Notes: generated by a model not told the origin, from the letters alone. 34,493 nucleotides of DNA from Promethearchaeota archaeon (GCA_019058515.1 JAHPYY010000144.1:1-34493); one strand, 5' to 3'; counted from the first letter of the stretch, positions 18,681 through 26,880 are shown. A program made the numbers and translations.

Positions 18681-18853
18681 TAACAAATGTGATTAAAGAA
18701 TTTCGCTTTGAGATCAAATAGTGTTTCACTCAGATAAAATTTTATTAATAATTTTTGCCTTGTGAAGTTGAAATTAAATGTTGGGTATTAACTGATTATT
18801 AGAAAATTACCACTCTCTGTTGACTTATTTTCGCGATAACTTAAAGTTTAATT

Positions 18854-19024
18854 ATGTCAAAAGCAGAGGTTTCGTATTACGATTGGCAACTAGCCTTTAA
18901 GGAGAATTCAAATTCTTCAACACCAATCCTAAAGAACTTCTCGGAAAAGACTAATTCCCTAGGTATTAAAGATAGTGAATTCAAGGAATATTTAGCCGAA
19001 TGGAAGAAAAAAAATAATTTGTAA
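18854..19024 (+). CDS. Small protein, first of two tandem paralogs
   Basis: A 56-residue protein from ATG 18854 to TAA. It starts MSKAEVSYYDWQLAF and ends with a helical block, NSLGIKDSEFKEYLAEW, then KKKNNL. Aligned without gaps to the next gene's product, 27 of 55 positions are identical, with conserved SY[YF]DW and NSLGIK-SEFK-YL-EW. The second conservation block looks like a short amphipathic helix suited to protein contact. It is divergent from the giant membrane-protein gene across about 170 bases and is followed by a T-rich terminator. I do not recognise the family. The paralog makes it very likely to be a real gene in spite of its size. Confidence 0.75.
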   Translation: MSKAEVSYYDWQLAFKENSNSSTPILKNFSEKTNSLGIKDSEFKEYLAEWKKKNNL

Positions 19025-19040
19025 TTTGTATTGTTTTGAA

Positions 19041-19070
19041 CCTTTTTTTGATTCTATTTTTGTTTTTCTT
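19041..19070 (+). terminator. T-rich terminator between the tandem small genes
   Basis: Several T-runs (seven, five and five in a row) follow the stop of the first small gene, the usual archaeal termination signal. Together with the TATA-like box further on, this suggests the two paralogs are transcribed separately. Confidence 0.5.
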
Positions 19071-19136
19071 AATATTTGTGAACTCTTGTCTCCTAATTTC
19101 GTACTGAGGTAACATAATATAGACACATTGAAGGTA

Positions 19137-19144
19137 CTTAAAAG
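19137..19144 (+). promoter_or_regulatory. TATA-like box for the second small paralog
   Basis: CTTAAAAG is centred about 26 bases before GTG 19167, the leaderless archaeal spacing. It supports GTG 19167, rather than the upstream TTG 19128, as the start. Confidence 0.45.
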
Positions 19145-19166
19145 TCAATATTTAGATTATACAATC

Positions 19167-19334
19167 GTGTCAGGAGCAGATAGTTCTTACTTCGATTGGG
19201 AGCAACAATTTAGATCAAAAATCTCAAATTTCAAACCGTTCAATAAGAAAACTTCGGAAAATGCTAATTCTTTAGGAATAAAGAAAAGTGAGTTTAAAAA
19301 ATACTTATCTGAATGGCGAGAAAGAAATATGTAA
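19167..19334 (+). CDS. Small protein, second of two tandem paralogs
   Basis: A 55-residue product starting at GTG 19167: MSGADSSYFDWEQQF, ending NSLGIKKSEFKKYLSEW then RERNM. This start is chosen because it aligns exactly with the Met of the upstream paralog (MS-A-x-SY-DW), and because a TATA-like box lies 26 bases before it; a TTG at 19128 would add 13 unmatched residues. The middle (residues 16-33) has diverged while both ends are kept, so the two ends are likely the functional parts. Function unknown. Confidence 0.72.
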   Translation: MSGADSSYFDWEQQFRSKISNFKPFNKKTSENANSLGIKKSEFKKYLSEWRERNM

Positions 19335-19660
19335 TTTAATCCATAAGTGCTAATTTCTTGTATAAACAATAATAACTTTCAAAATTACTAATTTCAACCT
19401 CTCTTAAAAAACAAAATGTCTCATTTCGTACTTTAGTAACGAAACACATGATCAAAAAGTTGTGTTTATAAGTTTAAATTTTCATCTATTATCTGGTCTA
19501 ATCGAATAATAAAACGAAAATAGGACTCCTAAAAATTTAATAAGTTAAAAGGTCAACATTTTTATATATATTCAATTGTATTTTGAATGGTAAGTGAAGT
19601 AAAAATACGGAGTTATTAAAAAACTCTTAGAAATTTAATAAAATTAGGGGGTATAATATT
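19335..19660. other. Intergenic region upstream of a small gene
   Basis: No gene seen. It contains a TATA-like stretch (TTTTTATATATATTC, about 19558-19572) that could drive a transcript with a leader of roughly 70 bases, ending in the G-rich ribosome-binding run at 19647-19652. Confidence 0.4.
19647..19652 (+). promoter_or_regulatory. Ribosome-binding site, GGGGGT
   Basis: A G-rich run eight bases before ATG 19661 in an otherwise AT-rich leader. Its strength and spacing are the main support for the short gene that follows. Confidence 0.5.
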
Positions 19661-19849
19661 ATGAAAAGTAGGAAAGATAAGTTACAAAAAAGGGACCTTG
19701 ACCTTGAAATTGTATCTCTTTTCAAGACTCGTCAAGACTTTTCAAATATTTTATATTATTTTAAGAAGATTCAAGACACTGTTGCGAGTCTAATTGAACC
19801 CCTCGATGCTAAACTTAAAAGAATAATGAATTTATACCCTTTACTATAA
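19661..19849 (+). CDS. Small helical hypothetical protein
   Basis: A 62-residue, charged, probably helical protein beginning MKSRKDKLQKRDLDLEIVSL, with FKTRQDFSNILYYFKKIQD and ending LKRIMNLYPLL. It has no cysteines, no membrane segment and no motif I recognise. Support for a real gene is the G-rich ribosome-binding run eight bases upstream and an ATG start. It ends six bases before the stop of the convergent GH4 gene. No function is proposed. Confidence 0.5.
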   Translation: MKSRKDKLQKRDLDLEIVSLFKTRQDFSNILYYFKKIQDTVASLIEPLDAKLKRIMNLYPLL

Positions 19850-19854
19850 AGAAT

Positions 19855-21174
19855 TCACGCGAATTCGGGTAAGTAATCCTTTTGTAATTCGTACATCCTA
19901 TCAAATATAGCCTCTGCTCTTTTAATGCTCCCAATGTTTGGATCAACTGCTAACGTAGCTATTGCTATATCTTTGGAACTTTGTAATACCGCCTCAACGC
20001 ATAGATCTTGCACCGTCGCTTCTATTCTTAAGATTGCAGCTAATTGTTTTGGGATTAATCCAATCTTGATTCCTTTTACACCATTTCTATCCACGACCAC
20101 AGGAACTTCTACTACTAAATCTTCAGGAAGATTAGATATTATCTCTTTATTAGGAACATTCACCGCAGTCTCGTAGGTATTTTTACCGTCTACGATAGCT
20201 TCTATTATAGGTATTGCCCGCTCTCCCGAAGGGTAACTTTTTATTAGTCCTTTTTTAGGATATCTACCCTTTTTCAATCTTTTGTAATACCTCATTACGC
20301 TATCGTATATACCTTGACTAAACTTGTCCGTACGAGTTATCCAACTCACCATGTCTTTAGAATTAACATGTTCGTGTGCGAATTGTAAATATTCCCCCAG
20401 ATGAGAATCACTTGTGTACGGGAAATAACCAAATTTTTCGTATACCTTAAATGTAAGCTTAGAATACTTCCACGGGTCGTCTTTGCTTTTGTAATATTTC
20501 ATTGCGTTTTGGTTGAATTTCTTCATCAAACTCTCACCTGAGGTGCGATCTGTTACGTCAAGCAAAAACGCGAAGTGATTCAATCCTGCTACTTTTATTA
20601 TTAAATCCTTTGGTTTCCTATTAATAACATGAGGTAAAGAATTAAATAACGAAGCTATCTCGTGACAAAGCCCGATAAATTTTAGATTCGTTGCTCGTTT
20701 AATCGCTAAGCACACTCGAGCCATAGGGTTTGAAAAGTTAATGAAAAAGGCGTTCGGACATATTTTTTCAGCGTCTCTTACGATATCTAACAGCGGAGGA
20801 ATGATCCTCCAAGCGTGAAATATCCCTCCAGGTCCACCGCACTCTCCCAGAATTTGCGTTGAACCACATTCCCTTGGAATTTTGTAATCTTGCCTCCACA
20901 GGTCGAAGCGACTCCCCACTTCAATCGAGTTTATAATGAAGTTTGCGTTTTTAAAAGCTTCATTTCGATCGATCGATCTTTCAATTGTGAATTTGTTTCC
21001 CAATCGCTTGTTTTCAAATTGTAGGAGTTCGTAGATCATTTCCAATTTGTCCTTATTTATATCGTGTAGGAAAATCGTTAAATCCCTTAAAGTTTCGCTT
21101 AAATATAAATCAGTGAACATGGAAGGTCCGAATGAAGAACTACCTGCTCCAACAAGCACAATTTTTTTAATCAT
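19855..21174 (-). CDS. GH4-family NAD-dependent glycosidase, alpha-glucosidase-like
   Basis: A 439-residue glycoside hydrolase family 4 enzyme. The N-terminal Rossmann motif is IVLVGAGSSSFG (5-16), followed by GECGGPGG (110-117), NFSNPM (146-151), the family subtype motif CHE (170-172, GLCHEIASL) and GLNHFAF (197-203) with the second metal-binding His. GH4 enzymes use NAD and a divalent metal, oxidising C3 of the sugar to cleave the glycosidic bond by elimination. The CHE triplet is the one known for AglA-type alpha-glucosidases, whereas phospho-glycosidases and alpha-galactosidases have other triplets there, so an unphosphorylated alpha-linked substrate is likely. No sugar transporter adjoins it. 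Length is typical. Confidence 0.9.
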   Translation of the reverse strand: MIKKIVLVGAGSSSFGPSMFTDLYLSETLRDLTIFLHDINKDKLEMIYELLQFENKRLGNKFTIERSIDRNEAFKNANFIINSIEVGSRFDLWRQDYKIPRECGSTQILGECGGPGGIFHAWRIIPPLLDIVRDAEKICPNAFFINFSNPMARVCLAIKRATNLKFIGLCHEIASLFNSLPHVINRKPKDLIIKVAGLNHFAFLLDVTDRTSGESLMKKFNQNAMKYYKSKDDPWKYSKLTFKVYEKFGYFPYTSDSHLGEYLQFAHEHVNSKDMVSWITRTDKFSQGIYDSVMRYYKRLKKGRYPKKGLIKSYPSGERAIPIIEAIVDGKNTYETAVNVPNKEIISNLPEDLVVEVPVVVDRNGVKGIKIGLIPKQLAAILRIEATVQDLCVEAVLQSSKDIAIATLAVDPNIGSIKRAEAIFDRMYELQKDYLPEFA

Positions 21175-21298
21175 TTCCCTTATTCTCTAGAGTTATTAAT
21201 ATAAGTATTATTAATGTAGAATTTCAATAAAATTATTAATTTTGCAATTCTGGAAAAAAAATTTTTGCAATATCAAAAAAAAACTAAAGAAAAAAGTC

Positions 21299-21826
21299 TT
21301 ATTTCGAGTTTCCAATTACCCAGAGAGGCATTCCGATTAACAGAAGTAGGAGTATTACGATCGACAGAAGTAGGAACGGATTGTAAAATACGAACAGATA
21401 GTACATAACGATTCCCGTGTATAGTAGAATTTTTCCTAAGGTGCCTAATTTGGACAGTTGAGCACATTTTTCCCGCCAGTCCACGATATCTCCAATTATC
21501 GAGGTAATGACGCCGATAACTCCAACCATCAATCCTATATAGAACATAAATCCGTAATACATAATTAGAAGAGAGTAGAGATGTAAAATTATCATTACCC
21601 AGCCAATTACTAGCACTAGCATCCCGATAACCGTGAATTTAGAAACTTCTTCTTGTTTGTAAATCTTCCTGATGATTAACAAGCATATTGCTAACATCAC
21701 TAAGGCGGGGATGTCAATGGTGAAGACTACCAGCATCTCGGATATTAATATACTGTAAGGATAAGGATTCAAACTCCAGTAGATAGAAAACAAGAAATAT
21801 AAAGCATCCATCACCAAAAATACCAC
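21299..21826 (-). CDS. Hypothetical membrane protein, about five helices
   Basis: A 175-residue protein with about five membrane segments: roughly 3-20, 25-50, 62-85, 88-112 and 133-170, the last possibly two helices. Charged loops are RKIYKQEEVSK and DWREKCAQLSK. No family motif is visible. The start is probably GTG 21826, although an ATG lies five codons inward. It has a separate transcription unit and no partner. Two tandem palindromes lie 116-142 bases upstream. Confidence 0.65.
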   Translation of the reverse strand: MVFLVMDALYFLFSIYWSLNPYPYSILISEMLVVFTIDIPALVMLAICLLIIRKIYKQEEVSKFTVIGMLVLVIGWVMIILHLYSLLIMYYGFMFYIGLMVGVIGVITSIIGDIVDWREKCAQLSKLGTLGKILLYTGIVMYYLFVFYNPFLLLSIVILLLLLIGMPLWVIGNSK

Positions 21827-22305
21827 AATATTCGCTATTTTTACTTTTTTAGAGAACGCAATTTCTTCTGATATAATTTTCGTTTTTTATAATAATCGGT
21901 ATTCGCCTGAGTAGGAGATTTTTATAACAGTTTATAAATCTTATCTATATAGATATATGCCGCATATATAACTTTAAAAAATTTTTTAATTATGCTATGA
22001 TCCTAAATAGTAAAATAACCGTGTTTTTAGCAAGAATCAATATTTAAATGAGGGAAAAAGATGGGAAAACTTTAAATATTTCAAAACACATTAATTAATT
22101 AATAAATGTATTGTTCGCGATTTCATAATACAACGGGACATTGGTACACATTACGAGTTTTAAAGATTATCCCAGTAGGTATTATGAAGAGAGAATAAAT
22201 CCCTTTTCTGACCTCTTTCTTATAACTTCTCGGGATTTTTTCTCTTACCATAACAATACTGCTGAATTATAAGATGAAGGTCGCATAAGGATTAGTTCTT
22301 TCTGC
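21827..22305. other. Long intergenic region with palindromes and a hairpin
   Basis: About 480 bases between divergent genes. I see several TATA-like stretches, two adjacent palindromes (21942-21968), a possible hairpin with a T-run (22197-22240) and no convincing coding sequence. A short non-coding RNA is possible but not demonstrated. Confidence 0.4.
21942..21968. promoter_or_regulatory. Two adjacent palindromes, possible operator
   Basis: TATCTATATAGATA (21942-21955) is a perfect 14-base palindrome. It overlaps by two bases TATATGC-C-GCATATA (21954-21968), a perfect 7+7 palindrome around one base. The pair lies between divergent genes and could bind a dimeric regulator. AT-richness raises the chance of accidental palindromes, although the GC-containing core of the second one is less expected. 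Confidence 0.35.
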
Positions 22306-22521
22306 GTGAACTTCCAATTACAGAAGGAGGTGAAAAAAACGAACAAAGAGTCTGCAGAAAGACTAGAAGAGCTAATGATAATAGATTTCTATAAAGATTG
22401 GGATTCTGATAAAGTTCCTGTCATGATGGGGTTAAATTCTTCAGAGGACTACGCCGGAGAATTAGAAACCGAAGACCAAAGAAAACTAAATTATCTCAGG
22501 ACTAAATATCAAAATAAATAG
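22306..22521 (+). CDS. Small acidic hypothetical protein
   Basis: Up to 71 residues from GTG 22306, rich in Glu, Asp and Lys, containing AERLEELMIIDFYKDWDSD, then VPVMMGLNSSEDYAGELETE and a basic end. A strong AGGAGGTG run (22324-22331) lies inside the annotated N-terminus. It may be the real ribosome-binding site for a downstream start, yet the nearest in-frame ATG (22372) is over 40 bases on. The start is therefore uncertain. No family is recognised. It ends convergently, 10 bases from the aminotransferase. Confidence 0.45.
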   Translation: MNFQLQKEVKKTNKESAERLEELMIIDFYKDWDSDKVPVMMGLNSSEDYAGELETEDQRKLNYLRTKYQNK

Positions 22522-22531
22522 TATTTTTACC

Positions 22532-23704
22532 TTATTTTATAACTTTTTCTATTCTATTTAACGCTTCTTGAATTTTATCAATTGGCTGAGTTAACGCAAA
22601 TCGAACAAATCCCTCGCCATATTTGCCGAATCCAATTCCTGGAGTTATAACTACACCCATATCGATAAGTTTTTTAGCAAAATCCATGCTAGACATACCT
22701 TTAATTGGTACTTCAGCCCAGACATAAAACGTAGCTTTTGGCACTTTTGTTTTCCAACCTATATTGTTCAAGCCGTTAATCAAAATGTCTCTTCGCTTTT
22801 GGTATATATCCATGTTTTGCTGGACGATATCAGGTTTAGCTTCTGACTTGTACTCGTTTAAACCCTTTATTACTGCTTTCTGTATAAATATTGAGCACCC
22901 CGAATCAATTTGAGATTTAACCTTTCTCAAGCCGTTAATAATATATTCATTTCCAGCAATCCATCCACACCGAAAGCCAGTCATGCAAAAGATTTTTGAG
23001 CTACTGTTAATCTCAACATGGTTGTTACTAAATTGCAATATCGAAGGTGCCACATAGCCATCAAATGTAAATTCAGAATACGGATTGTCATGAATTATAA
23101 TAAAATCGTAATCTTCTGCGTAATCAATCATTTCTTTGAAAAACTCCTGTGATGCTATAGCACCCGTAGGATTGTTAGGATAGTTTAAATACAATATTTT
23201 TGCCTTTTTCAGTAGATTAGAGTCTAAACTAGCAAGATCTGGCAAAAATTCATTTTTTTTAGTCAATGGGAGTAATACTGGTTCTCCATCGCATAATTTT
23301 GTGGCTCCATTCTCGTATACGGGATAACCTGGATTAGGGCATAAAACAATATCCCCTGGGTTAACAAATGCCCTAGCTATGTTTGCCACGCCTTCTTTTC
23401 CTCCTAATACATTTGATACCTCAGTTGCGGGATTAACCTTCACACCAAACCGTGTTTTATACCACGCCGAAACTGCTAATCTAAACTCTTCCTCTCCCAT
23501 ACTTGAAGGATAATTTTGATTTTCAGCTACTTTAACCTGATTTATTAGTTCGTCAATTATTAATATCGGAGTAGTTAAATCAGGATCACCTATACCTAGG
23601 GATATTAGCTCAACTCCTTCTTTTCTTTTCTTTTGCTTCAGTTCTTCTATTTCCGCAAAGATGTACGGTGGAAGTCTTCCAATTCGATCAGCGTATTTGA
23701 TCAT
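22532..23704 (-). CDS. DapL-like class I/II aminotransferase
   Basis: A 390-residue PLP-dependent aminotransferase of fold type I. Visible features: RIGRLPPYIFAEIEELKQKK at the N-terminus, LGIGDPDLTTP (36-46), NYPNNPTGA (174-182, with the PLP-contacting Asn178), IHDNPYSEF (204-212, Asp206 and Tyr209), the PLP lysine in SSSK (Lys237), FRCGW (244-248, Arg245) and a C-terminal GFVRFALTQP with the carboxylate-binding Arg. The N-terminal RI..LPPY and GDPDL pattern is typical of LL-diaminopimelate aminotransferases and close relatives, so lysine synthesis is possible, but related enzymes act on Asp, Ala or aromatic residues. No lysine-pathway gene adjoins it, so the substrate is not settled. Confidence 0.85.
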   Translation of the reverse strand: MIKYADRIGRLPPYIFAEIEELKQKKRKEGVELISLGIGDPDLTTPILIIDELINQVKVAENQNYPSSMGEEEFRLAVSAWYKTRFGVKVNPATEVSNVLGGKEGVANIARAFVNPGDIVLCPNPGYPVYENGATKLCDGEPVLLPLTKKNEFLPDLASLDSNLLKKAKILYLNYPNNPTGAIASQEFFKEMIDYAEDYDFIIIHDNPYSEFTFDGYVAPSILQFSNNHVEINSSSKIFCMTGFRCGWIAGNEYIINGLRKVKSQIDSGCSIFIQKAVIKGLNEYKSEAKPDIVQQNMDIYQKRRDILINGLNNIGWKTKVPKATFYVWAEVPIKGMSSMDFAKKLIDMGVVITPGIGFGKYGEGFVRFALTQPIDKIQEALNRIEKVIK

Positions 23705-23827
23705 AATTCATAGTTAATATTCAATTATTACTCAATAAAAACTCTTAAAATTATTGAAGATTTCTATAATTATAGTAATTCATTTCAAATGGAGTTTGAA
23801 ATTTCAATAAAATTTAGGTAAGAAACC

Positions 23828-24352
23828 ATGTCAAACAAGAAAATTTTAGCAATATTAGGAGGACTTATCGGTTTATTAATAGTGATATTAGCTTTCATTG
23901 TTCCCGCTCTTGGATGGTGGGAAGTCTCCTTTGATCCGTTTATTGGAAGTATTAGACATTCTTACATCGATCCAATTGGAATTGCAAGGAACACAGCGAA
24001 CGATAACTTTGATTACATGGGAACTTATTTTACTGTAGCTGGAGTTGTATTTCTCGCTGGGTGTGTTTGGGTCTTGGTTGGTGCGATAAAAGAATCGAAA
24101 GTTTTTACCTTATTATGTGCAATTTTAATGATCGCAGGGCTCTCTATTTTTTGCGTCGCTTTAGCTATGAATGAAGATTTCGAAAACATAATTTCTGGTT
24201 TAGATTTCTTATACGGAGGAGAACACAATGTTTTCTTTGGCTCAGTAAGTTTTTTAGGTAACGAGTGGATTTGGAGATTAGGGAACGGTTGGTTTATCTG
24301 TCTTATTGCGGCGATTCTGGCTTTTATAGGCGCGTTTTACGTGGATAAATAA
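23828..24352 (+). CDS. Hypothetical four-helix membrane protein
   Basis: A 174-residue protein starting MSNKKILAILGGLIGLLIVI. Membrane segments lie at about 5-30, 68-87, 92-111 and 152-171. A large loop between the first two contains GWWEVSFDPF and DPIGIARN, and a second between the last two contains FLYGGEHNVFFG; both are probably outside the cell. This layout resembles claudin-like or other four-helix surface proteins, but I see no diagnostic motif. An AGGT run about eight bases upstream of the ATG may serve as ribosome-binding site. It is followed by a T-rich terminator. Confidence 0.65.
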   Translation: MSNKKILAILGGLIGLLIVILAFIVPALGWWEVSFDPFIGSIRHSYIDPIGIARNTANDNFDYMGTYFTVAGVVFLAGCVWVLVGAIKESKVFTLLCAILMIAGLSIFCVALAMNEDFENIISGLDFLYGGEHNVFFGSVSFLGNEWIWRLGNGWFICLIAAILAFIGAFYVDK

Positions 24353-24370
24353 TTAGCTTTAATACTTACA

Positions 24371-24392
24371 TTTCTTTTTTAATTTATTTTTT
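24371..24392 (+). terminator. T-rich terminator
   Basis: T-runs directly downstream of the four-helix membrane-protein gene, consistent with archaeal termination. Confidence 0.45.
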
Positions 24393-24477
24393 AATAATTA
24401 AGCCAAAAAGAAGAATAGTTTTATTAAATAAAAAAATTGATTTTATGGTATTATAATTTCATTTCTAATAATTAAGC
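24392..24477. repeat. Pair of TAATAATTAAGC direct repeats
   Basis: The 12-base sequence TAATAATTAAGC occurs at 24392-24403 and 24466-24477, 74 bases apart, in the roughly 300-base gap before the DUF134 gene. It could be a binding site, though its low complexity makes chance plausible. Confidence 0.3.
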
Positions 24478-24659
24478 AAGGATATTTATAAAATTATTTA
24501 GTTTGTTTGACATAATATTATTTAGAATAATTTACACTCTTTTGAGGAATTAATATATATAAATTCAAACAACAAAACTTTAATTAGTGTTTTTTAGTAA
24601 TAATTATAGCTAAATTTCCTGAATTGGTTAATTTCGATCGCAAATTATAGATGATAACA

Positions 24660-25079
24660 ATGGGCCGCCGTACTAGACTGAGATATGTAAAGAAAACCCC
24701 AAATAACTTTTATTTCCAATTCACACAACCCAGAGACGAAGAAGCAATAAACCTAACTGTGGCAGAATTTGAGGCTATGAGATTAAAGCATTACATAAAT
24801 CTAAATCAGAAAGATGCTGCCGAAAAAATGGGAATATCGCAGCCTACCTTTTCTAGGATTTTAGAAAATGCTCATCAAAACATTACGCTTGCGTTAATTG
24901 AGGGTAGGCCGATCAAAGTTTCAGGTGGAAATATAAACATCAAAAAAGGGTTTATAGGATACGGATGTTTAGATTGTAACGAAGAATGGGAAGACGAAAC
25001 TGCTTCAAAAGAAAAGAAAGTTCAGTGTCCTAAATGCAATTCAAATCGCGTCTATTACCTGTTACGAGAGCCAATTTAA
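24660..25079 (+). CDS. DUF134-family DNA-binding protein
   Basis: About 139 residues. It begins MGRRTRLRYV, followed by the family's core: ...LTVAEFEAMRLKHYINLNQ, then KDAAEKMGISQPTFSRIL, a sigma-70-region-4-like helix-turn-helix. A C-terminal zinc ribbon follows, with CLDC and CPKC about 25 residues apart. This is the standard DUF134 layout, a predicted regulator of unknown targets. I begin at ATG 24660, since the family starts with M-[GS]-R; an ATG at 24651 would add three residues. The direct repeats upstream are candidates for autoregulation, but this is speculative. Confidence 0.85.
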   Translation: MGRRTRLRYVKKTPNNFYFQFTQPRDEEAINLTVAEFEAMRLKHYINLNQKDAAEKMGISQPTFSRILENAHQNITLALIEGRPIKVSGGNINIKKGFIGYGCLDCNEEWEDETASKEKKVQCPKCNSNRVYYLLREPI

Positions 25080-25187
25080 CCTCAGATAACAAAAAAAATC
25101 TATACTGGCGTTTATTGTAATCAGAAATTTAAATTTGAACTAAATATTAAGAATTTCAACTTTACTTAATTAATTCTTAATCAAGAA

Positions 25188-26288
25188 ATGTTAATAGACA
25201 AAGAGAAATTATGGTATAAAGCAGCAAGAACCATAGCAAAAGCCACTCAGATGCCAACCGTAATAACACCAACAGTACTAGAACTATTACAGACCTTGCT
25301 TACTGAACAACAGGCGGAATTCATTTTAATGTTTAAAAAACCCACGTTAAGTATCGATCAAATAAAAGAAAAAACGAAATTGGATGAAACCTCGCTAACT
25401 GAAATGTTAAATGGGCTAATGCACGATGGTATAATCGTTGGCGTTCCAAGCCGTAGAACTGGGATAATGGTTTACCGTTTGATGCCTCTTTGGCCAGGAA
25501 TTTTCGAATACCAATTTTTAAGAGGAACTTCTACAGAATTGGATAAGCGAAAAGCACGCATTTTTGAAAAGTTGTTTGAAGAAATGAGCGAAGCAACTCA
25601 GAATAATTACGATAAAGTAGTACCTCAGTTTAAAAATTTTCCTGCGATAGATAGGACAATCCCCGTTGAAACTCAAGTTGCTACAGGTACAGAAGGTGTT
25701 ATGCCTTACGAAAAAGTTAAGGAATATCTGCAAGAATACGATGATATTGCGGTTGCGAATTGTTATTGCCGACAAGAAAGAGAATTGGTGAACGATCCGT
25801 GTAAAATTCACGCTCCTAAAGAAAATTGCTTTTTCTTCGATAAGAGTGCAAAATTCGTGATTGAACATGGGTTTGGTCGCATCGTGTCAAAAGAGGAAGC
25901 GTTAATAATATTTCAAGAAGCTGAAGAATACGGCTTAGTCCACAAAGTATTTCATGTACATTTAGATACAAGTAAAGGTATAGAAGCTATATGTAATTGC
26001 TGCAAATGTTGTTGCGGACCGCTACAAATGTACTACAACGGTGCGTTTCCATTACACACTATTTCCTCTTATATAGCGAAAGTTTCAGATGAGATCTGTA
26101 TCGGATGCGGGACATGCGTCGAAAAGTGCCCGATGGAGACGATTGCATTAGTTGATACCAAAGCAGTTGTACACGAGGAAAAGTGTATTGGGTGTGGAGT
26201 TTGCGCTCATCATTGCCCCGAAGAGGCAATATCGTTACTTAGAACCGGACCACGAGATGTCTTCATTAATCCAGTAAAAATTGAATAA
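25188..26288 (+). CDS. Winged-helix protein fused to a 2x[4Fe-4S] ferredoxin
   Basis: A 366-residue protein with three parts. Residues about 35-100 form a winged-helix-like region (FKKPTLSIDQIKEKTKL, then EMLNGLMHDGIIVGVPSRR). A middle region carries extra cysteines: C192, C194, C205 and C214, then an unusual cluster C269, C271, C272, C274, C275 and C276 (CNCCKCCCG). The C-terminus has two classical clusters, CIGCGTCVEKCP (C304/307/310/314) and CIGCGVCAHHCP (C333/336/339/343). It is thus a soluble electron-carrying or redox-sensing protein; whether the N-terminus binds DNA or is a structural fold is open. Relatives occur in anaerobic archaea and bacteria. It stands alone on its strand, directly after the DUF134 gene. 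Confidence 0.8.
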   Translation: MLIDKEKLWYKAARTIAKATQMPTVITPTVLELLQTLLTEQQAEFILMFKKPTLSIDQIKEKTKLDETSLTEMLNGLMHDGIIVGVPSRRTGIMVYRLMPLWPGIFEYQFLRGTSTELDKRKARIFEKLFEEMSEATQNNYDKVVPQFKNFPAIDRTIPVETQVATGTEGVMPYEKVKEYLQEYDDIAVANCYCRQERELVNDPCKIHAPKENCFFFDKSAKFVIEHGFGRIVSKEEALIIFQEAEEYGLVHKVFHVHLDTSKGIEAICNCCKCCCGPLQMYYNGAFPLHTISSYIAKVSDEICIGCGTCVEKCPMETIALVDTKAVVHEEKCIGCGVCAHHCPEEAISLLRTGPRDVFINPVKIE

Positions 26289-26295
26289 ATTGCAG

Positions 26296-26736
26296 TTAGC
26301 TGTATTTTTGAAAAAACACTTCTATATCGGTTAAACCTTTTTCTTTTAAGCTAATTGCAATTCTGACACATTCAACTTCCGCTAACAATTGATTGTCCTT
26401 TTCTTTTACGAGGTTGTGAGTAAATGTGAGTGAAGTCGTCCCTATTTTTTTTATCTTAGAAGTTACTATTATGTAATCACCAAAACGAGCAGAGTTGTGG
26501 TACACGATTGAGAGTTGTTTAACGCCAAACGCTACTCCCTCTTGAACGGTCTCTTCAACCGTTTTTTTCGTAAGAAAACTGTTCATAAAACTCACAAATC
26601 CATCGTCAAAATACACTAAGTAGTTCTTAAAATGGACTATTCCCATGCTATCCGTATCGTTAAATCGAACTTTAACCCTTGTTACATCCGTATGAGCTTT
26701 AAGACGCTCTAAAAGCGAATCTTCCATGGTAACCAT
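26296..26736 (-). CDS. Hot-dog-fold acyl-CoA thioesterase (4HBT/YbgC type)
   Basis: A 146-residue single-domain hot-dog protein. The 4HBT signature is VRFNDTDSMGIVHFKNYLVY (residues 23-42), with the catalytic-type Asp and the H-F-x-N-Y element; the usual Glu on the following helix is replaced by Asp in YFDDG. The remainder (VYHNSARFGDYIIVTSKI) fits the fold. These enzymes hydrolyse acyl-CoA thioesters; specificity cannot be read. It may start at ATG 26736 or ATG 26727. It is convergent with the ferredoxin fusion gene, with seven bases between stops. Confidence 0.85.
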   Translation of the reverse strand: MVTMEDSLLERLKAHTDVTRVKVRFNDTDSMGIVHFKNYLVYFDDGFVSFMNSFLTKKTVEETVQEGVAFGVKQLSIVYHNSARFGDYIIVTSKIKKIGTTSLTFTHNLVKEKDNQLLAEVECVRIAISLKEKGLTDIEVFFQKYS

Positions 26737-26880
26737 TTTGTTTCTGATTAATATAAACTTTAAAGGTCCATTATCTGAAGTACAATTGCTCTAAAAAACC
26801 TTAGACCCAAATAGTAGGACAATTTAAAATTCCTACAACATTCACTTCACTTGTATTTATTTTTTATTTTTCACCAATAG

